Shown: positions 17,467 through 26,825, counted from the first letter of the stretch. The stretch: DNA of 64,000 nt from Candidatus Peregrinibacteria bacterium CG_4_9_14_0_2_um_filter_53_11 (GCA_002788775.1 PFRX01000013.1:1-64000), one strand, 5' to 3'. The notes: generated from the sequence alone by a model not told the origin. Translations and numbers: made by a program.

Positions 17467-18117
17467 ATGTACGAGGCGAAAAAACCAAGCAAAAGACTAG
17501 GTGACGAGGAGTCGTTTGTCGCACCGACTTTTGCGCGTGTTCCAACTGAGGCTATGCGGCAAGCTGGCGCTACCTCTGTGCTCCGACCCCGCCCCAAGGT
17601 ATCCGAAGAGTGGAAGGAGCGCGCACGGCGTTCGAATGCCCTGGCTGATCGTTTAGAAAGGGTTCTCGCCAGCATGCCTGAGATTCCGGGGCTCAAGTCT
17701 GCTCGTCGTCTCTACGCAGCTGCACAGGCCCGCCTTGGCATGCCTGAGGTAACGGTCGATCGCGAGCTGCCGCTTCTTGATACGCGCCTACTCGTACATG
17801 TGAGTGATGCACAGCAGGCGCGCGGGGATACGCGCGACTGGGCCGATACCTATAGTCTAATGGCCGCTGTACGTGCGGAGCTCTCCGCTCCCGATGCGGA
17901 GGAGTCGGAGTTGGCTGCTGTTATGGAGAGGTACGGCATTGAGCGCGAGGTTCGTACCTGTGTGATGCGTGCTCTGAGTGAAGAAGTCTCTGCACAGGTC
18001 ACGCGTGACTGGTACATCGAGTCGACGCAGCCTGCTCAGCGCTCCCCTTGTGTCCCCGGGGCGGATGCGTTTCCGCCTCTGCCTGGGCGAGGCGCTAAGG
18101 CCGAAGGCGGTTCTTAA
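17467..18117 (+). CDS. hypothetical protein
   Basis: A 216-residue soluble, Arg/Ala/Glu-rich protein, mostly predicted helical, with a disordered Pro/Gly-rich C-terminus. No signal peptide, membrane helix or recognised motif. It lies 32 nt downstream of def in the same direction and overlaps the 3' end of the convergent femAB-like gene by 23 nt. The overlapping tail is a low-complexity segment, so the natural end of the fold is probably upstream. The codon pattern resembles the other lineage-specific genes here. Confidence 0.5.
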   Translation: MYEAKKPSKRLGDEESFVAPTFARVPTEAMRQAGATSVLRPRPKVSEEWKERARRSNALADRLERVLASMPEIPGLKSARRLYAAAQARLGMPEVTVDRELPLLDTRLLVHVSDAQQARGDTRDWADTYSLMAAVRAELSAPDAEESELAAVMERYGIEREVRTCVMRALSEEVSAQVTRDWYIESTQPAQRSPCVPGADAFPPLPGRGAKAEGGS

Positions 18118-19192
18118 GGCGGTAGAGTTTGTAGAGGAGTGGTCGGTGTACGAGTTCGACGGCTTCCGGATAGTGGATCTCCGTGCCACCAAATTTTTTC
18201 TTGAAGTCGGTGATGCCCGCCCACGGATGGTCCGGGCTGTTTGGGGGTGCGATGCCCAGAAAGTCGTAGCTGTGGAAGCCGCGGTTTTTTGCATCGAGAA
18301 TCGCCTCCCACTGGAGGAGGTAGGGGGCCATGAGTGGCCGGTGAGCCGGGGATGAGGCGCCGTAGTAGTAGGTCGCCGTTGAGCCAAAGTAGGTTGTAAT
18401 AATCCCGGCGATGACTGTCCCTGCCTCGTCGTAGGCGAGGTAGAGGGCGGCATTTGAGGAAGGCCCGAGATTTTTGAGAAGCTGCTCGTAGTAGCTGGCC
18501 GGATGGATGCCAAAGCCATCGCGCGAGCCGGTCTGTTGAAGCACTTGGTAAAAAGCCTCAAACTCCCCGGGCGCGAGTTGGTCCACGCTTGTGTAGCGCT
18601 TAACGGTCACGCCTTTGCGCTGAGCGAGGCGGATATTATAGCGGCCCTTGGGCTTCATCTGCTCGAGCAGGGCGGCCTCGCTCAAGGTGAGGTCGAGGAT
18701 GAGTGACTCCCCCGCCGTCAGGCGATGGCTGGCCGGAGCCAGGCTAAAGCGACCTTCCAGTGCGGCCGCATCGGCAGGACTCCATGATGCGGGCGGCTCT
18801 ATTCGAGTAAAGATAGCCCGCTTCTCTCTGACTACCGCCTCGAGCTGGCTGAAGAGGGCCTCGTTATAGCCCCCCAGAGGGCCGTAGGGCACCCAGAGCC
18901 AGCAGAGGCCGTAAGGAAGCTTCATCACGATGGCAAGGCAGCTCGCGGAGCCCTGGAGGCCCTCAGAGCCAAGCTCCCCCTCCGCGGCGGGCTCGCCTTT
19001 GGCTCGCACCCCCCCAGTCGCCACTCCCCTGTGGGGCCCGCAGGTCCTCGGCCCGCACTCACTGGAGAGCAGCTCAAAGGCCTCACCTCTGTAGGGAATC
19101 GTCCTCTGGAACTCAGCAAAAACCCCTGCCTGGAATATCGTCCCGGAGGGGTTCTTACTTATGAAGTCGTTGTAATGGTCTGGAAGTGACAC
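18095..19192 (-). CDS. FemA/FemB-type peptidyltransferase
   Basis: FemABX proteins use aminoacyl-tRNA to add amino acids to the lipid II stem peptide. The 365-residue protein keeps the double-GNAT pattern: the KLPYGLCWLWVPYGPLGG strand, KPKGRYNIRLAQRKGVTVKRYTS in the middle, and YLAYDEAGTVIAGIITTYFG then TATYYYGASSPAHRPLMAPYLLQWEAI in the second half. A Gly/Ala/Glu-rich, G+C-rich in-frame insertion of about 40 residues sits near residues 38-80. The GTG start at 19192 lies 6 nt after an extended -10 (TGC-TATAAT, minus strand 19204-19199), which supports this start. Confidence 0.85.
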   Translation of the reverse strand: MSLPDHYNDFISKNPSGTIFQAGVFAEFQRTIPYRGEAFELLSSECGPRTCGPHRGVATGGVRAKGEPAAEGELGSEGLQGSASCLAIVMKLPYGLCWLWVPYGPLGGYNEALFSQLEAVVREKRAIFTRIEPPASWSPADAAALEGRFSLAPASHRLTAGESLILDLTLSEAALLEQMKPKGRYNIRLAQRKGVTVKRYTSVDQLAPGEFEAFYQVLQQTGSRDGFGIHPASYYEQLLKNLGPSSNAALYLAYDEAGTVIAGIITTYFGSTATYYYGASSPAHRPLMAPYLLQWEAILDAKNRGFHSYDFLGIAPPNSPDHPWAGITDFKKKFGGTEIHYPEAVELVHRPLLYKLYRLKNRLRP

Positions 19193-19293
19193 GCCGCCAT
19201 TATAGCAAGCTGTGCCCGTTTGTAACCAAGAGTCATTTACAAAGGTTGCGTTTCCAGCAACCGGGGAAATGGTCTTGGTTACAAATACGGAAC

Positions 19294-20514
19294 CTAGCCT
19301 ACTTTGTTGCGGATGAAAGCTGGGATGTCCAACTCACTCTCCACGGCCTTCTGTGGCTGTCGTGGCTCTGACTGGATCTTGGTGTGCTCACGCTGGAAGT
19401 AGGAGCCGGCCTCGCGAGGAACATCATCAAAGCCTGTGGCGATGACGGTAACCTTGATCTCTCCCGTGTATGAGTCGTTGATAACGGCACCAAAGATGAC
19501 GGTCGCGTCCGGATCTGCGGCATCGGTAATGATGCGGGCGGCCTCATCAACCTCGAACATCGAGAGGTCGTTTCCACCGGTGACGTTGAAGAGAATACCC
19601 TTCGCACCGGCGATATCCATCTCAAGAAGTGGTGAGTCGATGGCTGCCTTGGCTGCGTCCTGAGCACGGTTCTCACCGCTGCCGTATCCGATTCCCATAA
19701 GTGCTGAACCGGAGTTCTGCATAACGGTGCGGACATCGGCGAAGTCGACGTTAATCATACCGTGAACGGTGATTATGTCGGCAATGCCCTGAACACCCTG
19801 GCGGAGGACGTCGTCCACAACGGAGAAGGCGTCCATAAGAGGAGTCTTCTTGTCAATGATCGAGAGGATTCGGTCGTTAGGGATGGTGATAAGTGTATCT
19901 ACCTTGCCCTTGAGGTTTTCTAGTCCATCGTCACCCTGCTGCTTGCGGCGCATTCCCTCAAACGAGAAGGGCTTGGTTACAACTGCAACAGTGAGGATTC
20001 CCAGCTCCCGAGCTACCTCGGCTACAACTGGAGCACCACCCGTACCGGTTCCACCACCGAGACCACAGGTAATGAAGACCATGTCGGCGCCCTGAATGGC
20101 GGCCTTGATCTCCTCTGAGCTCTCCTCGGCTGACTGACGTCCGATGTCGGGGCTGCTTCCAGCTCCGAGACCGCGAGTGGTTGCCTTACCAACATTGATC
20201 TTGTGAGGTGCCTCACAGTGGTAGAGCGCCTGAGCGTCTGTATTAAGAGCGATGAACTCGATGCCTTTGACACCGGCTTTCATCATGCGGTTGACGGCAT
20301 TGCTTCCGCCTCCGCCTATACCCACGACCTTGAGTGAGGCGACGGGAGTGATCTCCGGAGTCACCATCTCGAGATTTGGTGAGCGACGTTTGAATGACGA
20401 CTGCTTCCCACTGAAGAGGTTGCGCAGTGCATCACGCTGGGCTCCCTGTGAGGAGCTACTGTTGCCAGAGGAGCTTCCGCCCGCTGACGATGAAGAGGAT
20501 TTTTGATAATCCAT
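19294..20514 (-). CDS. ftsZ: cell division protein FtsZ
   Basis: This tubulin-like GTPase forms the division ring. The 406-residue protein has a Ser-rich disordered N-terminus (about 60 residues, longer than usual), [11 protein letters not shown] near 66-76, the tubulin signature [11 protein letters not shown] near 153-163, and the T7 loop region FADVRTVM. The conserved C-terminal peptide [10 protein letters not shown] normally binds FtsA. ftsA lies directly upstream on the same strand (31-nt gap). The leader is A/T- and pyrimidine-rich with no Shine-Dalgarno. Confidence 0.98.
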   Translation of the reverse strand: MDYQKSSSSSAGGSSSGNSSSSQGAQRDALRNLFSGKQSSFKRRSPNLEMVTPEITPVASLKVVGIGGGGSNAVNRMMKAGVKGIEFIALNTDAQALYHCEAPHKINVGKATTRGLGAGSSPDIGRQSAEESSEEIKAAIQGADMVFITCGLGGGTGTGGAPVVAEVARELGILTVAVVTKPFSFEGMRRKQQGDDGLENLKGKVDTLITIPNDRILSIIDKKTPLMDAFSVVDDVLRQGVQGIADIITVHGMINVDFADVRTVMQNSGSALMGIGYGSGENRAQDAAKAAIDSPLLEMDIAGAKGILFNVTGGNDLSMFEVDEAARIITDAADPDATVIFGAVINDSYTGEIKVTVIATGFDDVPREAGSYFQREHTKIQSEPRQPQKAVESELDIPAFIRNKVG

Positions 20515-20545
20515 AAAAGGGTGAGTTATAAAGAAATAGAATTTT

Positions 20546-21784
20546 TTACGGTAGAAGTTGCTTTGCCCAGTTCTTGATGCCGCTCAAGGCTCGCTTGAAA
20601 TCGAGACCCTTAAAGCTCATAGAAAAGGGACGGCTCTCAAAACGAGAGGCCCAGATGAGTAGACCGATTGCGGTTGCATATGCCGGATCTTCAATCTTAT
20701 CAACCACTCCTTCAAAATTCTGCGGGAAGCCAATCTGAACCGGGAGGTTGAGCGTCTCGCGGGCGACGTCGATGATGCCTGGGATCTTTGATCCGGCACC
20801 GGTCAACATAACGCCGGCGGGAAGCATCCCGTCTCGGTGAATCTTGGCGAGCTCCTCTTTTACCAAGAGGAATATCTCATTATAACGGGCCTCGATGATC
20901 TCGACGAGCTGGCGCTTTGAGACCTTCTGCATGTCGATCTTGCTAAAGCTACTCAGGTCGATGATCTCACGGTCTGATACCTCGTCGGGGATGCATGAGC
21001 CATACTCAATCTTGATGCGCTCTGCAGTATCGATCGAGGTTCGGAGTCCGATGGCGATATCGTTGGTGACACTCTCTGCACCAACCGGAATGACGGCGGT
21101 GTGAAGAATCGTGCCCTCTTCAAATACGGCCATGGATGTTCCGCCGGCACCAATATCGATGACGACGACGCCCAGCTCCTTCTGCCTCTTTGAGAGGACG
21201 GCTTCAGAAGCCGCAAGGAGTCCGGGGACGATATCATCAACATCCACACCCGCCTGCAAAACCGACTTCTCGATATTGCGAACGGCCGGAACGATGCCAG
21301 TTACGATGTGTGCATCAACCTCAAGTCGGATACCGGTCATGCCGACGGGATACTTAATCCCCTTCTGCTCATCGACGGTAAATGACTTCGGAATGATTCT
21401 AAGAATGCGTCGGTTGTTTGGAATGGCGACAGCTTGTGCGGCCTCCAAAACACGGTCGAGGTCTTCCTCCGTAATCTCATTTCCCGGGTGTGAGATAGCT
21501 ACCACGCCCTTACTATTGAACGACTCAATATGGTTGCCCGAGATGCCGATGAGAACGTGGTGGATGGGTTCGCCAGCCATACGCTCCGCATCTTCAAGAG
21601 AGGCGGTTATATTACTAATAGTCTCTTCGACATCGATCACTTGACCTTTGCGAAGCCCGGTTGAGGGAGCGATTCCAACACCAATAACATTAGGCACTGT
21701 AGAGTTTTCATCCAGAGTTCCAACAACCGTTCGAATTTTAGAAGAGCCGATATCTATGACGGCTATGACGCGAACTTTTGACAT
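20546..21784 (-). CDS. ftsA: cell division protein FtsA
   Basis: This actin-like ATPase anchors FtsZ to the membrane. The 412-residue protein has the phosphate-1 motif [15 protein letters not shown] at its N-terminus, the SHS2 (1C) insertion, phosphate-2 [27 protein letters not shown], and a C-terminal amphipathic helix ([17 protein letters not shown]) for membrane binding. It is followed by ftsZ. The 490 bp before it are non-coding. Confidence 0.97.
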   Translation of the reverse strand: MSKVRVIAVIDIGSSKIRTVVGTLDENSTVPNVIGVGIAPSTGLRKGQVIDVEETISNITASLEDAERMAGEPIHHVLIGISGNHIESFNSKGVVAISHPGNEITEEDLDRVLEAAQAVAIPNNRRILRIIPKSFTVDEQKGIKYPVGMTGIRLEVDAHIVTGIVPAVRNIEKSVLQAGVDVDDIVPGLLAASEAVLSKRQKELGVVVIDIGAGGTSMAVFEEGTILHTAVIPVGAESVTNDIAIGLRTSIDTAERIKIEYGSCIPDEVSDREIIDLSSFSKIDMQKVSKRQLVEIIEARYNEIFLLVKEELAKIHRDGMLPAGVMLTGAGSKIPGIIDVARETLNLPVQIGFPQNFEGVVDKIEDPAYATAIGLLIWASRFESRPFSMSFKGLDFKRALSGIKNWAKQLLP

Positions 21785-22274
21785 ACGATGTGATTAAAGC
21801 GTCCCAAACATAGTACAGAAAACTGGGCAACGCAAATTTTTTACTCGATTATTTGGCTTTTACAAGCCCTTCGTTCCAATTTTGTATACGCCTTTTTCCT
21901 TTATCTTGCGCCATTATCGCCCTTCGTTGACGGAATAAATAAATGCGTTATTCGAGTATCGTTTTTGGGCTTACTGGTGGGGAAAAAACCACCTAGGGGT
22001 GATCAAAAATAGTGTACGGGCGGGAATTAGAACAAAAAAGTTATACAGAAGATACGGTTGGGCCTTTATAGAGGGAAAAATCGTCCACCGCTCATTCTGC
22101 CAGCCGGGCGGCCCGTGGGCGTAAAGATCGGGCGAATAGTCAAAAATACCTGAGTGGTAGTTGAGCGGGGGTTTACCCTTTGTGCTAGCGCAAAAAGTCG
22201 TCTACACGGCCCCTAGTGGGGGTGAAATGCTGCTATGTAATATTTTCGCCCAGTAGTCAACATTAAAACGCCCT
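21785..22274. other. 490-bp non-coding region upstream of ftsA
   Basis: No convincing ORF or known RNA was found. Visible elements are two direct copies of GCCCTTCGTT (21866-21875, 21919-21928), a small GGTGG...CCACC stem (21976-21993), a CCCCTAGTGGGG palindrome near 22210, and one DnaA-box-like TTATACAGA (22041-22049). G+C-rich islands alternate with A-runs, unlike the compact spacing elsewhere. It may hold the ftsA promoter region, a structured leader or an unrecognised RNA. Confidence 0.4.
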
Positions 22275-23174
22275 CTAGAAGAGCGACTCTTGTTCTACAG
22301 GTGCGCCAAAAAGATCGTCCAGTCTTCGTACGAGTGCTCGGAAGCCGAGTGAGCCAAAGAGTTTTCGCGCACTTCCCGAGTCGAAGTCCCGCACAGTGCA
22401 GGAGTGTAGATCGAAGTCGAGGGGGATATCGACCATGAGGCGGGTAAGATCACGGCACTTGTAGGCACTCTCTTTTCCCTCGGTGAGCTTGGTTCGAACA
22501 GAGTCGCTCAGTTCGTCGAGATGTTCATAGATGCCTTCGAGCGAGTCGTATTTTGCCAGGAGGTTGACCGCGCCCTTTCCTCCTATACCTCGAACTCCCG
22601 GTATGTTGTCTGAGCTGTCGCCGGCCAGACCTTTAAAATCGGGTATCTGGTCGGGGCGCAGGCTGTACTTGGTGTAGACGGCCTCAGGATCGTACCGCTT
22701 GGCTTCTTTAAAGCCCTTCTCCGGATAGAGCACGCTGACGCGTGGACTGATCAGCTGAAAAAGATCAAAGTCACCTGTAGCCACCTCGACGGTCAGGTTT
22801 TTGACGTCGGCAGTTTTGTGAACGATGGTCGCCAGCAGGTCGTCGGCCTCAACACCATCTTGCTCAAAGAGCGGCAGATTAAAGGTATTAACCACATCTT
22901 TCACGAGTGGGATCTGGGCATACAGCTCGTCCGGCGCAGCAACTCGAGTGGCTTTGTACTCGGCATACTCCTCGTGCCTCTTGGTTGGACCTTTTCGATC
23001 GAAGGCTACGGCCAGATAGTCCGGTTTGTGCTCGTTCATGAGGGAGAGGAGCATGCTGGTGAACCCAAAAACCGCGTTGGTTTGAACGCCGTTTGGGCTG
23101 CGAAAGTAGGGCGGTATTGAGTAGAACCCTCTGAAGATCAGGCCGGTTCCATCGATCAAAATTAGTTTTTTCAT
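22275..23174 (-). CDS. stand-alone 5'-3' exonuclease / flap nuclease (PolA N-terminal-like)
   Basis: It is equivalent to the 5' nuclease domain of DNA polymerase I, which removes RNA primers and flaps. The 299 residues include LILIDGTGLIFRGFY at the N-terminus, AVFGFTSML, AVAFDRKGPTKRHEEYAEYKATR, EQDGVEADDLLATI, VATGDFDLFQL and the helix-hairpin-helix DFKGLAGDSSDNIPGVRGIGGKGA. The acidic metal ligands look intact. No polymerase domain follows within this gene. The start is 6 nt after TATGCT (minus strand 23186-23181). Confidence 0.92.
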   Translation of the reverse strand: MKKLILIDGTGLIFRGFYSIPPYFRSPNGVQTNAVFGFTSMLLSLMNEHKPDYLAVAFDRKGPTKRHEEYAEYKATRVAAPDELYAQIPLVKDVVNTFNLPLFEQDGVEADDLLATIVHKTADVKNLTVEVATGDFDLFQLISPRVSVLYPEKGFKEAKRYDPEAVYTKYSLRPDQIPDFKGLAGDSSDNIPGVRGIGGKGAVNLLAKYDSLEGIYEHLDELSDSVRTKLTEGKESAYKCRDLTRLMVDIPLDFDLHSCTVRDFDSGSARKLFGSLGFRALVRRLDDLFGAPVEQESLF

Positions 23175-23220
23175 GAGGCCAGCATACCGTATTAGAGGAG
23201 GCCGCGCTATGTATACCAGA

Positions 23221-23235
23221 CGTCTAATATAGACG
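23221..23235. repeat. small palindrome in a divergent promoter region
   Basis: CGTCTA (23221-23226) and TAGACG (23230-23235) form a 6-bp inverted repeat around ATA, between two divergent genes. It may be an operator for one or both. It is short enough to be chance. Confidence 0.3.
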
Positions 23236-23306
23236 ACCCGTCAAGAGCTGCAACCTGGAAGAGTCTTAAAGAAAGTGCTATAATAATCAGATACATAAAT
23301 AAAAAA

Positions 23307-23897
23307 ATGGCCACGAAGACTACCTCATTAAAAAAGACCGGAAAGGCCGCCGCCGCCGTAAGCGCAAGGTCAGCGGGAACGCCTCTTAATCACAAGCACC
23401 TGCTTGAGCAGAAACAGAAGCTCAAGACGCGTATGATGGGGGTTCAGTTTGCCGGACGTAAGCCGGTTTTGTTTATCGACTTTCCCAGGACGCTCAAACA
23501 AGAGGAGCTCGTTGACCTTCTTGATGGAGTGGAGGCACTTGGTGTTGCGACACTCGTTCACGGAGTCTCGTCAAAGAAGGCTCCAAAAGTCACTGAACAT
23601 ATCCGCATTGTGGACAAAGAAAAGCGCGATGAAGCCTGCAGCGCAGCTGACTTTGCCGTGCTCTTCGAACACGATCAGGTCCAGTTTGCCCGTGGCGCAG
23701 GGTGTGTTCCCGTAGCCCCCCACATCGATGACGAGGCTACCCCCGACTACAATCCGGTCATGGAAAAGGGCGATGGCTTTTACTTCAAGAATCGGACCAA
23801 GTGGGAGGTCTTTGCAGCAATTGTACGGGCACTCGAAACATACCGCTTCCCGTATGACTGGAACAATGTCGTTAAGGAGTCTGTGAAAAAGGCTTAG
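23307..23897 (+). CDS. hypothetical protein, perhaps related to the C-terminal half of GT-B glycosyltransferases
   Basis: A 196-residue protein. A basic Lys/Ala-rich N-terminus (1-45) is followed by an alpha/beta domain. The last part (GCVPVAPHIDD, then GDGFYFKNRTKWEVFAAIVRALETY) resembles the acceptor end of glycogen-synthase-like C-terminal Rossmann domains. An N-terminal sugar-binding half is lacking, so catalytic activity is doubtful. A TATAAT box (23279-23284) lies 22 nt before the ATG, and the leader is A-rich. The 3' end overlaps the convergent pilin-like gene by 4 nt. Confidence 0.5.
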   Translation: MATKTTSLKKTGKAAAAVSARSAGTPLNHKHLLEQKQKLKTRMMGVQFAGRKPVLFIDFPRTLKQEELVDLLDGVEALGVATLVHGVSSKKAPKVTEHIRIVDKEKRDEACSAADFAVLFEHDQVQFARGAGCVPVAPHIDDEATPDYNPVMEKGDGFYFKNRTKWEVFAAIVRALETYRFPYDWNNVVKESVKKA

Positions 23898-24268
23898 CGG
23901 AGTGTCTGTCCGCCGCTTCCTCCACCGCTACTTCGAATGCTATCGGAGATGTCTTGAATGATTCTTACAATCTCACTAAAGCTAATGTATTCGGTGGTGC
24001 TGATGCCAATGATATTCCCCAGCGCGTTGACGATGATGACCGCCAAGATAGTTACGATGAGGCCGATAATGGCGTAACGAATAGTTGAGACCGCCTGCTT
24101 GATCTTGTCTTCCTGTCCGCCGGAGAGGATAAATGAAATCCCGCCAATGAATATGAAGACGACCGAGAGAAAGCCCGCAACGATGATCGCATAGGCGATT
24201 CCCTTATTGATCAAATCAATAAGTTGAACGTTTTGAGTATCCGATATGAGTGTGCCTGAACGAGCCAT
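23894..24268 (-). CDS. T4SS-pilin-like small membrane protein
   Basis: A 124-residue protein with two membrane helices (about 20-48 and 62-90) around a polar turn that includes SGGQEDKIKQAVSTIRYAIIGL. This is the pattern of the VirB2/TrbC-like pilin family common in CPR genomes. A flexible Gly/Ser C-terminus follows. The family is linked to type IV secretion or pilus-like structures, but no VirB4, VirB6 or VirD4 partner is present here, so its role is open. A -10-like TAAAAT lies about 8 nt before the ATG. Confidence 0.7.
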   Translation of the reverse strand: MARSGTLISDTQNVQLIDLINKGIAYAIIVAGFLSVVFIFIGGISFILSGGQEDKIKQAVSTIRYAIIGLIVTILAVIIVNALGNIIGISTTEYISFSEIVRIIQDISDSIRSSGGGSGGQTLR

Positions 24269-24322
24269 GTGCTTCTATTTTACAGGAAAAAAGATCAAAA
24301 CCAAGCCGTGGGCAGTTCTTTA

Positions 24323-24667
24323 TTAGAGCATGTCGCTCCCTGAGCCGGACTCTTCGCTGCCAAAGTCTCCAAAATCATCACCACCAAAGCTAACTTCCTG
24401 GCCATCCGGCTCCATAATCTTGAGATTAACTCGTGCGTTGTTTTTTGAACCGATGATGCGAATGAGGATGCGGATGGCCTTTGCCGTCTGTCCACTCTTT
24501 CCGATGATTCGCCCCATGTCTTCTTTTGCCACCTTCAGGGTTAGAAGAACGCCCATCTCATCGACACTGCGGCTAACCTCAACTTCTTCAGGGCGAGTGA
24601 CTATCTGCTTGACGATGTATTCAACAAAGTCCTTATCTGGTCCTTGGGTGATGTCCGTATCCATCAT
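24323..24667 (-). CDS. khpA: KH-domain RNA-binding protein KhpA
   Basis: A small single-KH protein (114 residues). The core DFVEYIVKQIVTRPEEVEVS is followed by the GxxG loop in MGRIIGKSGQTAKAIRILIR (loop near residues 58-61), then an acidic Asp/Glu/Ser tail. KhpA proteins bind RNA and act in ribosome maturation and cell-size control, often next to rpsP as here. It follows rpsP on the same strand (54 nt), and they probably form one operon. Confidence 0.88.
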   Translation of the reverse strand: MMDTDITQGPDKDFVEYIVKQIVTRPEEVEVSRSVDEMGVLLTLKVAKEDMGRIIGKSGQTAKAIRILIRIIGSKNNARVNLKIMEPDGQEVSFGGDDFGDFGSEESGSGSDML

Positions 24668-24721
24668 GAGGAAAAGTTTAGGGTGTAAGAAAAAAGAGGT
24701 GACCGATTTTTTTGATTATTA

Positions 24722-25264
24722 CTAGGCTGCTGCCCCCTCGGAAGGTTTCTCTTCCTCGGACGGAGCCTCCTCTTCAGCCGGAGCTTCTGCCTCTGCTTTT
24801 GGAGCCTCCTCTACTGGAGTAGCCTCAACCGGGGCTTCTTCTGCCTTCGCTTCCTCTACGGGAGCCTCTGGCTCTGCCGCAGGAGCGGGGGCCTCTTCAG
24901 CCGGAGTCTCTACTGGGGCAGGAGCTGCTGCGGGTGCAGCGGGTTTTGGAGCGGGAGCCGCTTCTGGCTCGGGCTCTTTGCTGCTTTTGCGTTTCTTGTC
25001 TCGAGGCTCGAGGTACTTATCCATACCCTCAACACCATTCTTCTTGAGAAGAGCGGCAACAGAGTCTGTAGGTTGTGCACCGTGAGCGATCCAGTACTCA
25101 ATACGCTCCTTGTTGAACTCGACAACCTTTGGTGTGAGTGCGGGGAGGTAGTGTCCAACGATTTCAGTATTGCGTCCTTTGATTGGAGCGGTGTGCTCCG
25201 CAACAACGATGCGAAAACTTGGCTGGCCTTTTTTTCCGGTGCGTGAAAATCTTATTCTGAGCAT
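24722..25264 (-). CDS. rpsP: ribosomal protein bS16 with long Ala/Glu/Pro tail
   Basis: The first 80 or so residues are bS16 of the small ribosomal subunit: MLRIRFSRTGKKGQPSFRIVVAEH, then IEYWIAHGAQPTDSVAALLKK. The remaining 95 or so residues are almost only Ala, Pro and Glu with some Lys near the start, about doubling the usual length. The tail is probably disordered and solvent-exposed. The leader has no Shine-Dalgarno. khpA follows. Confidence 0.95.
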   Translation of the reverse strand: MLRIRFSRTGKKGQPSFRIVVAEHTAPIKGRNTEIVGHYLPALTPKVVEFNKERIEYWIAHGAQPTDSVAALLKKNGVEGMDKYLEPRDKKRKSSKEPEPEAAPAPKPAAPAAAPAPVETPAEEAPAPAAEPEAPVEEAKAEEAPVEATPVEEAPKAEAEAPAEEEAPSEEEKPSEGAAA

Positions 25265-25300
25265 AAAGCAACGAGATTCTATCTATTCAGTCCCATGTAG

Positions 25301-25636
25301 TCAATGTTTTTTCTTAAAAAGGGTCTGTTTTTCTTCTTCGGAGGCCAGCTGGGTGGTCACTCGCTCGATGACGAGGTCGGGAAAATCGGATCGAAGCTGC
25401 TTCATGAGTGCGACCTTTTTCTGTGCGACAAGGTGTGCCCAGGCGGCGTTTTCAACTCCCACCGTGAGGGCCTGATTGCGGTAGTACTTGGGGAAGGTGT
25501 GGGCGAGCACGTTAGGGTGGATGAGGGTGGGAGCGTGTGTGCGGTAGTGCTCACAAATAAGAGCCGCGCGGGCCTGCCTCCCCATGCCAAAGCGATTGAG
25601 AGTTGAGGGAAGAAGGTTTTTGAGAGAGGTGAACAT
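25301..25636 (-). CDS. DUF721/DciA-like protein
   Basis: A 111-residue basic protein. The central part (ALTVGVENAAWAHLVAQKKVALMKQLRSDFP) matches the DUF721 pattern seen in DciA, the ancestral loader of the replicative helicase DnaB. The N-terminus (MFTSLKNLLPSTLNRFGMG) is helical. ATG 25636 is preferred over an in-frame start at 25738, which would overlap the upstream glycosyltransferase gene. It ends in TGA. A role in replication is inferred from the family. Confidence 0.65.
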   Translation of the reverse strand: MFTSLKNLLPSTLNRFGMGRQARAALICEHYRTHAPTLIHPNVLAHTFPKYYRNQALTVGVENAAWAHLVAQKKVALMKQLRSDFPDLVIERVTTQLASEEEKQTLFKKKH

Positions 25637-25649
25637 GAGGGCGCGGGGG

Positions 25650-26825
25650 CTACGAGAGAGCTTTATTATAGATCTCCAGAACCGATCTGGCCATCGTATC
25701 CCATGAAAACTCACGGGCGCGGGCCAGTCCGCGCTCACGAAGTGTCGCCTGCAGCTGGGGGTCTTTTATGAGCGTATCGAGGGTCTCGGCGATGTTGGTT
25801 GGATCGTGAGGATCGAAAAACAGCGCGTTCCCCTCGCCACAAACTTCCGGCAGACAGGAGGTCTTTGAGGCGCAGACGGGTGTGCCGCAGGCGAAGGCCT
25901 CAAGAGCCGGCAGGCCGAATCCCTCGTAGAGCGAGGGGATGACATAGCTGAGGGCCCCGTTATAGAGCAGAATCAGGTCTTCTTCTGAGACGCGCCCGAC
26001 AAAGCGGACGTCGTCGTTGAGGCCGTAGTGGTGTACCGCCTGGGTGACTTCGGCGTAGCGCGGATCCGGCAGACCGGTGATGGCGAGGAGGCCCGGGAAG
26101 TCGTGCTTTGCCTTGAGGAGAGAAAAAGCTCGTATCAGGTTGATGAGGTTTTTGTGGCTGCGCCAGACGCCGGCGTAAAGAAGGTAGGGCTTTTTGAGGT
26201 CGAGGCGCTCGCGGAGGTCGGCGACGGCGGCCGGGTCTTCCGTGGGTTTAAACTCCTCCCCCACCCCCGGGTAGACGACGGAGATCTTCTCTTCCGGGAT
26301 GCGAAGGAAGTTTACTATGTCATGCTTGGTATTATTTGAGACGGCTATAATGTGGCGCGAGCGATGAGCCACTGAGCTGATTATGAGGTCGTAGGCCCAG
26401 CGGCGGAGTGTTCCGTTAAAGCGGCGTTCGGGGTACATGCTCAGTGTAAGGTCGTGGATGGTGACCACAGAGGGGCCGCGGTAGAGAATGGGGGCGTTAA
26501 AGTGAGTGAAATGCATCAGGTCCAGACGGGCGGCCTTGAGTTTTTTGACGAAGCTGAGCTGCTCGCGGAGGGAGTAGTGCGGGGCGTCCGCAAGCACTTT
26601 TGTGACGCCCGGACGTGAGGGGATAAACTCATCGTAGTTCGGCTGGTTCAAGAAGACGACGTACTCGTTTTCAGTATCGAGAGTCGTAACGTTCTGCACG
26701 AGCTCGTAAACGTAGCGGCCAATGCCAAAGTGGCGGCTGTAAAAACGGGCATCTATTCCAATACGTCGTGGTTTCGCGGCCTTCAAAGGAGCGGCTAAGT
26801 CTGAGTCGAGTGGAGTATGTGTCAT
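25650..26825 (-). CDS. GT4-family glycosyltransferase
   Basis: A 391-residue GT-B glycosyltransferase that moves a sugar from a nucleotide donor to a glycan or lipid. The N-terminal strand RIGIDARFYSRHFGIGRYVYEL is typical of mannosyl- and rhamnosyltransferases of the WbaZ type. HFTHFNAPILYRGPSVVTIHDL follows. The C-terminal domain has KPYLLYAGVWRSHKNL and the donor site SLYEGFGLPALEAFACGTPV (E-x7-E). It lies 15 nt after pepA and 13 nt before the DUF721 gene, in one directional run. Confidence 0.9.
   Translation of the reverse strand: MTHTPLDSDLAAPLKAAKPRRIGIDARFYSRHFGIGRYVYELVQNVTTLDTENEYVVFLNQPNYDEFIPSRPGVTKVLADAPHYSLREQLSFVKKLKAARLDLMHFTHFNAPILYRGPSVVTIHDLTLSMYPERRFNGTLRRWAYDLIISSVAHRSRHIIAVSNNTKHDIVNFLRIPEEKISVVYPGVGEEFKPTEDPAAVADLRERLDLKKPYLLYAGVWRSHKNLINLIRAFSLLKAKHDFPGLLAITGLPDPRYAEVTQAVHHYGLNDDVRFVGRVSEEDLILLYNGALSYVIPSLYEGFGLPALEAFACGTPVCASKTSCLPEVCGEGNALFFDPHDPTNIAETLDTLIKDPQLQATLRERGLARAREFSWDTMARSVLEIYNKALS

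Noticed and set aside
24330-24725. Plus-strand 131-codon ORF opposite khpA
   Set aside because: It is a shadow of the KH-domain gene, rich in Ser/Arg/Pro as expected for an antisense frame.
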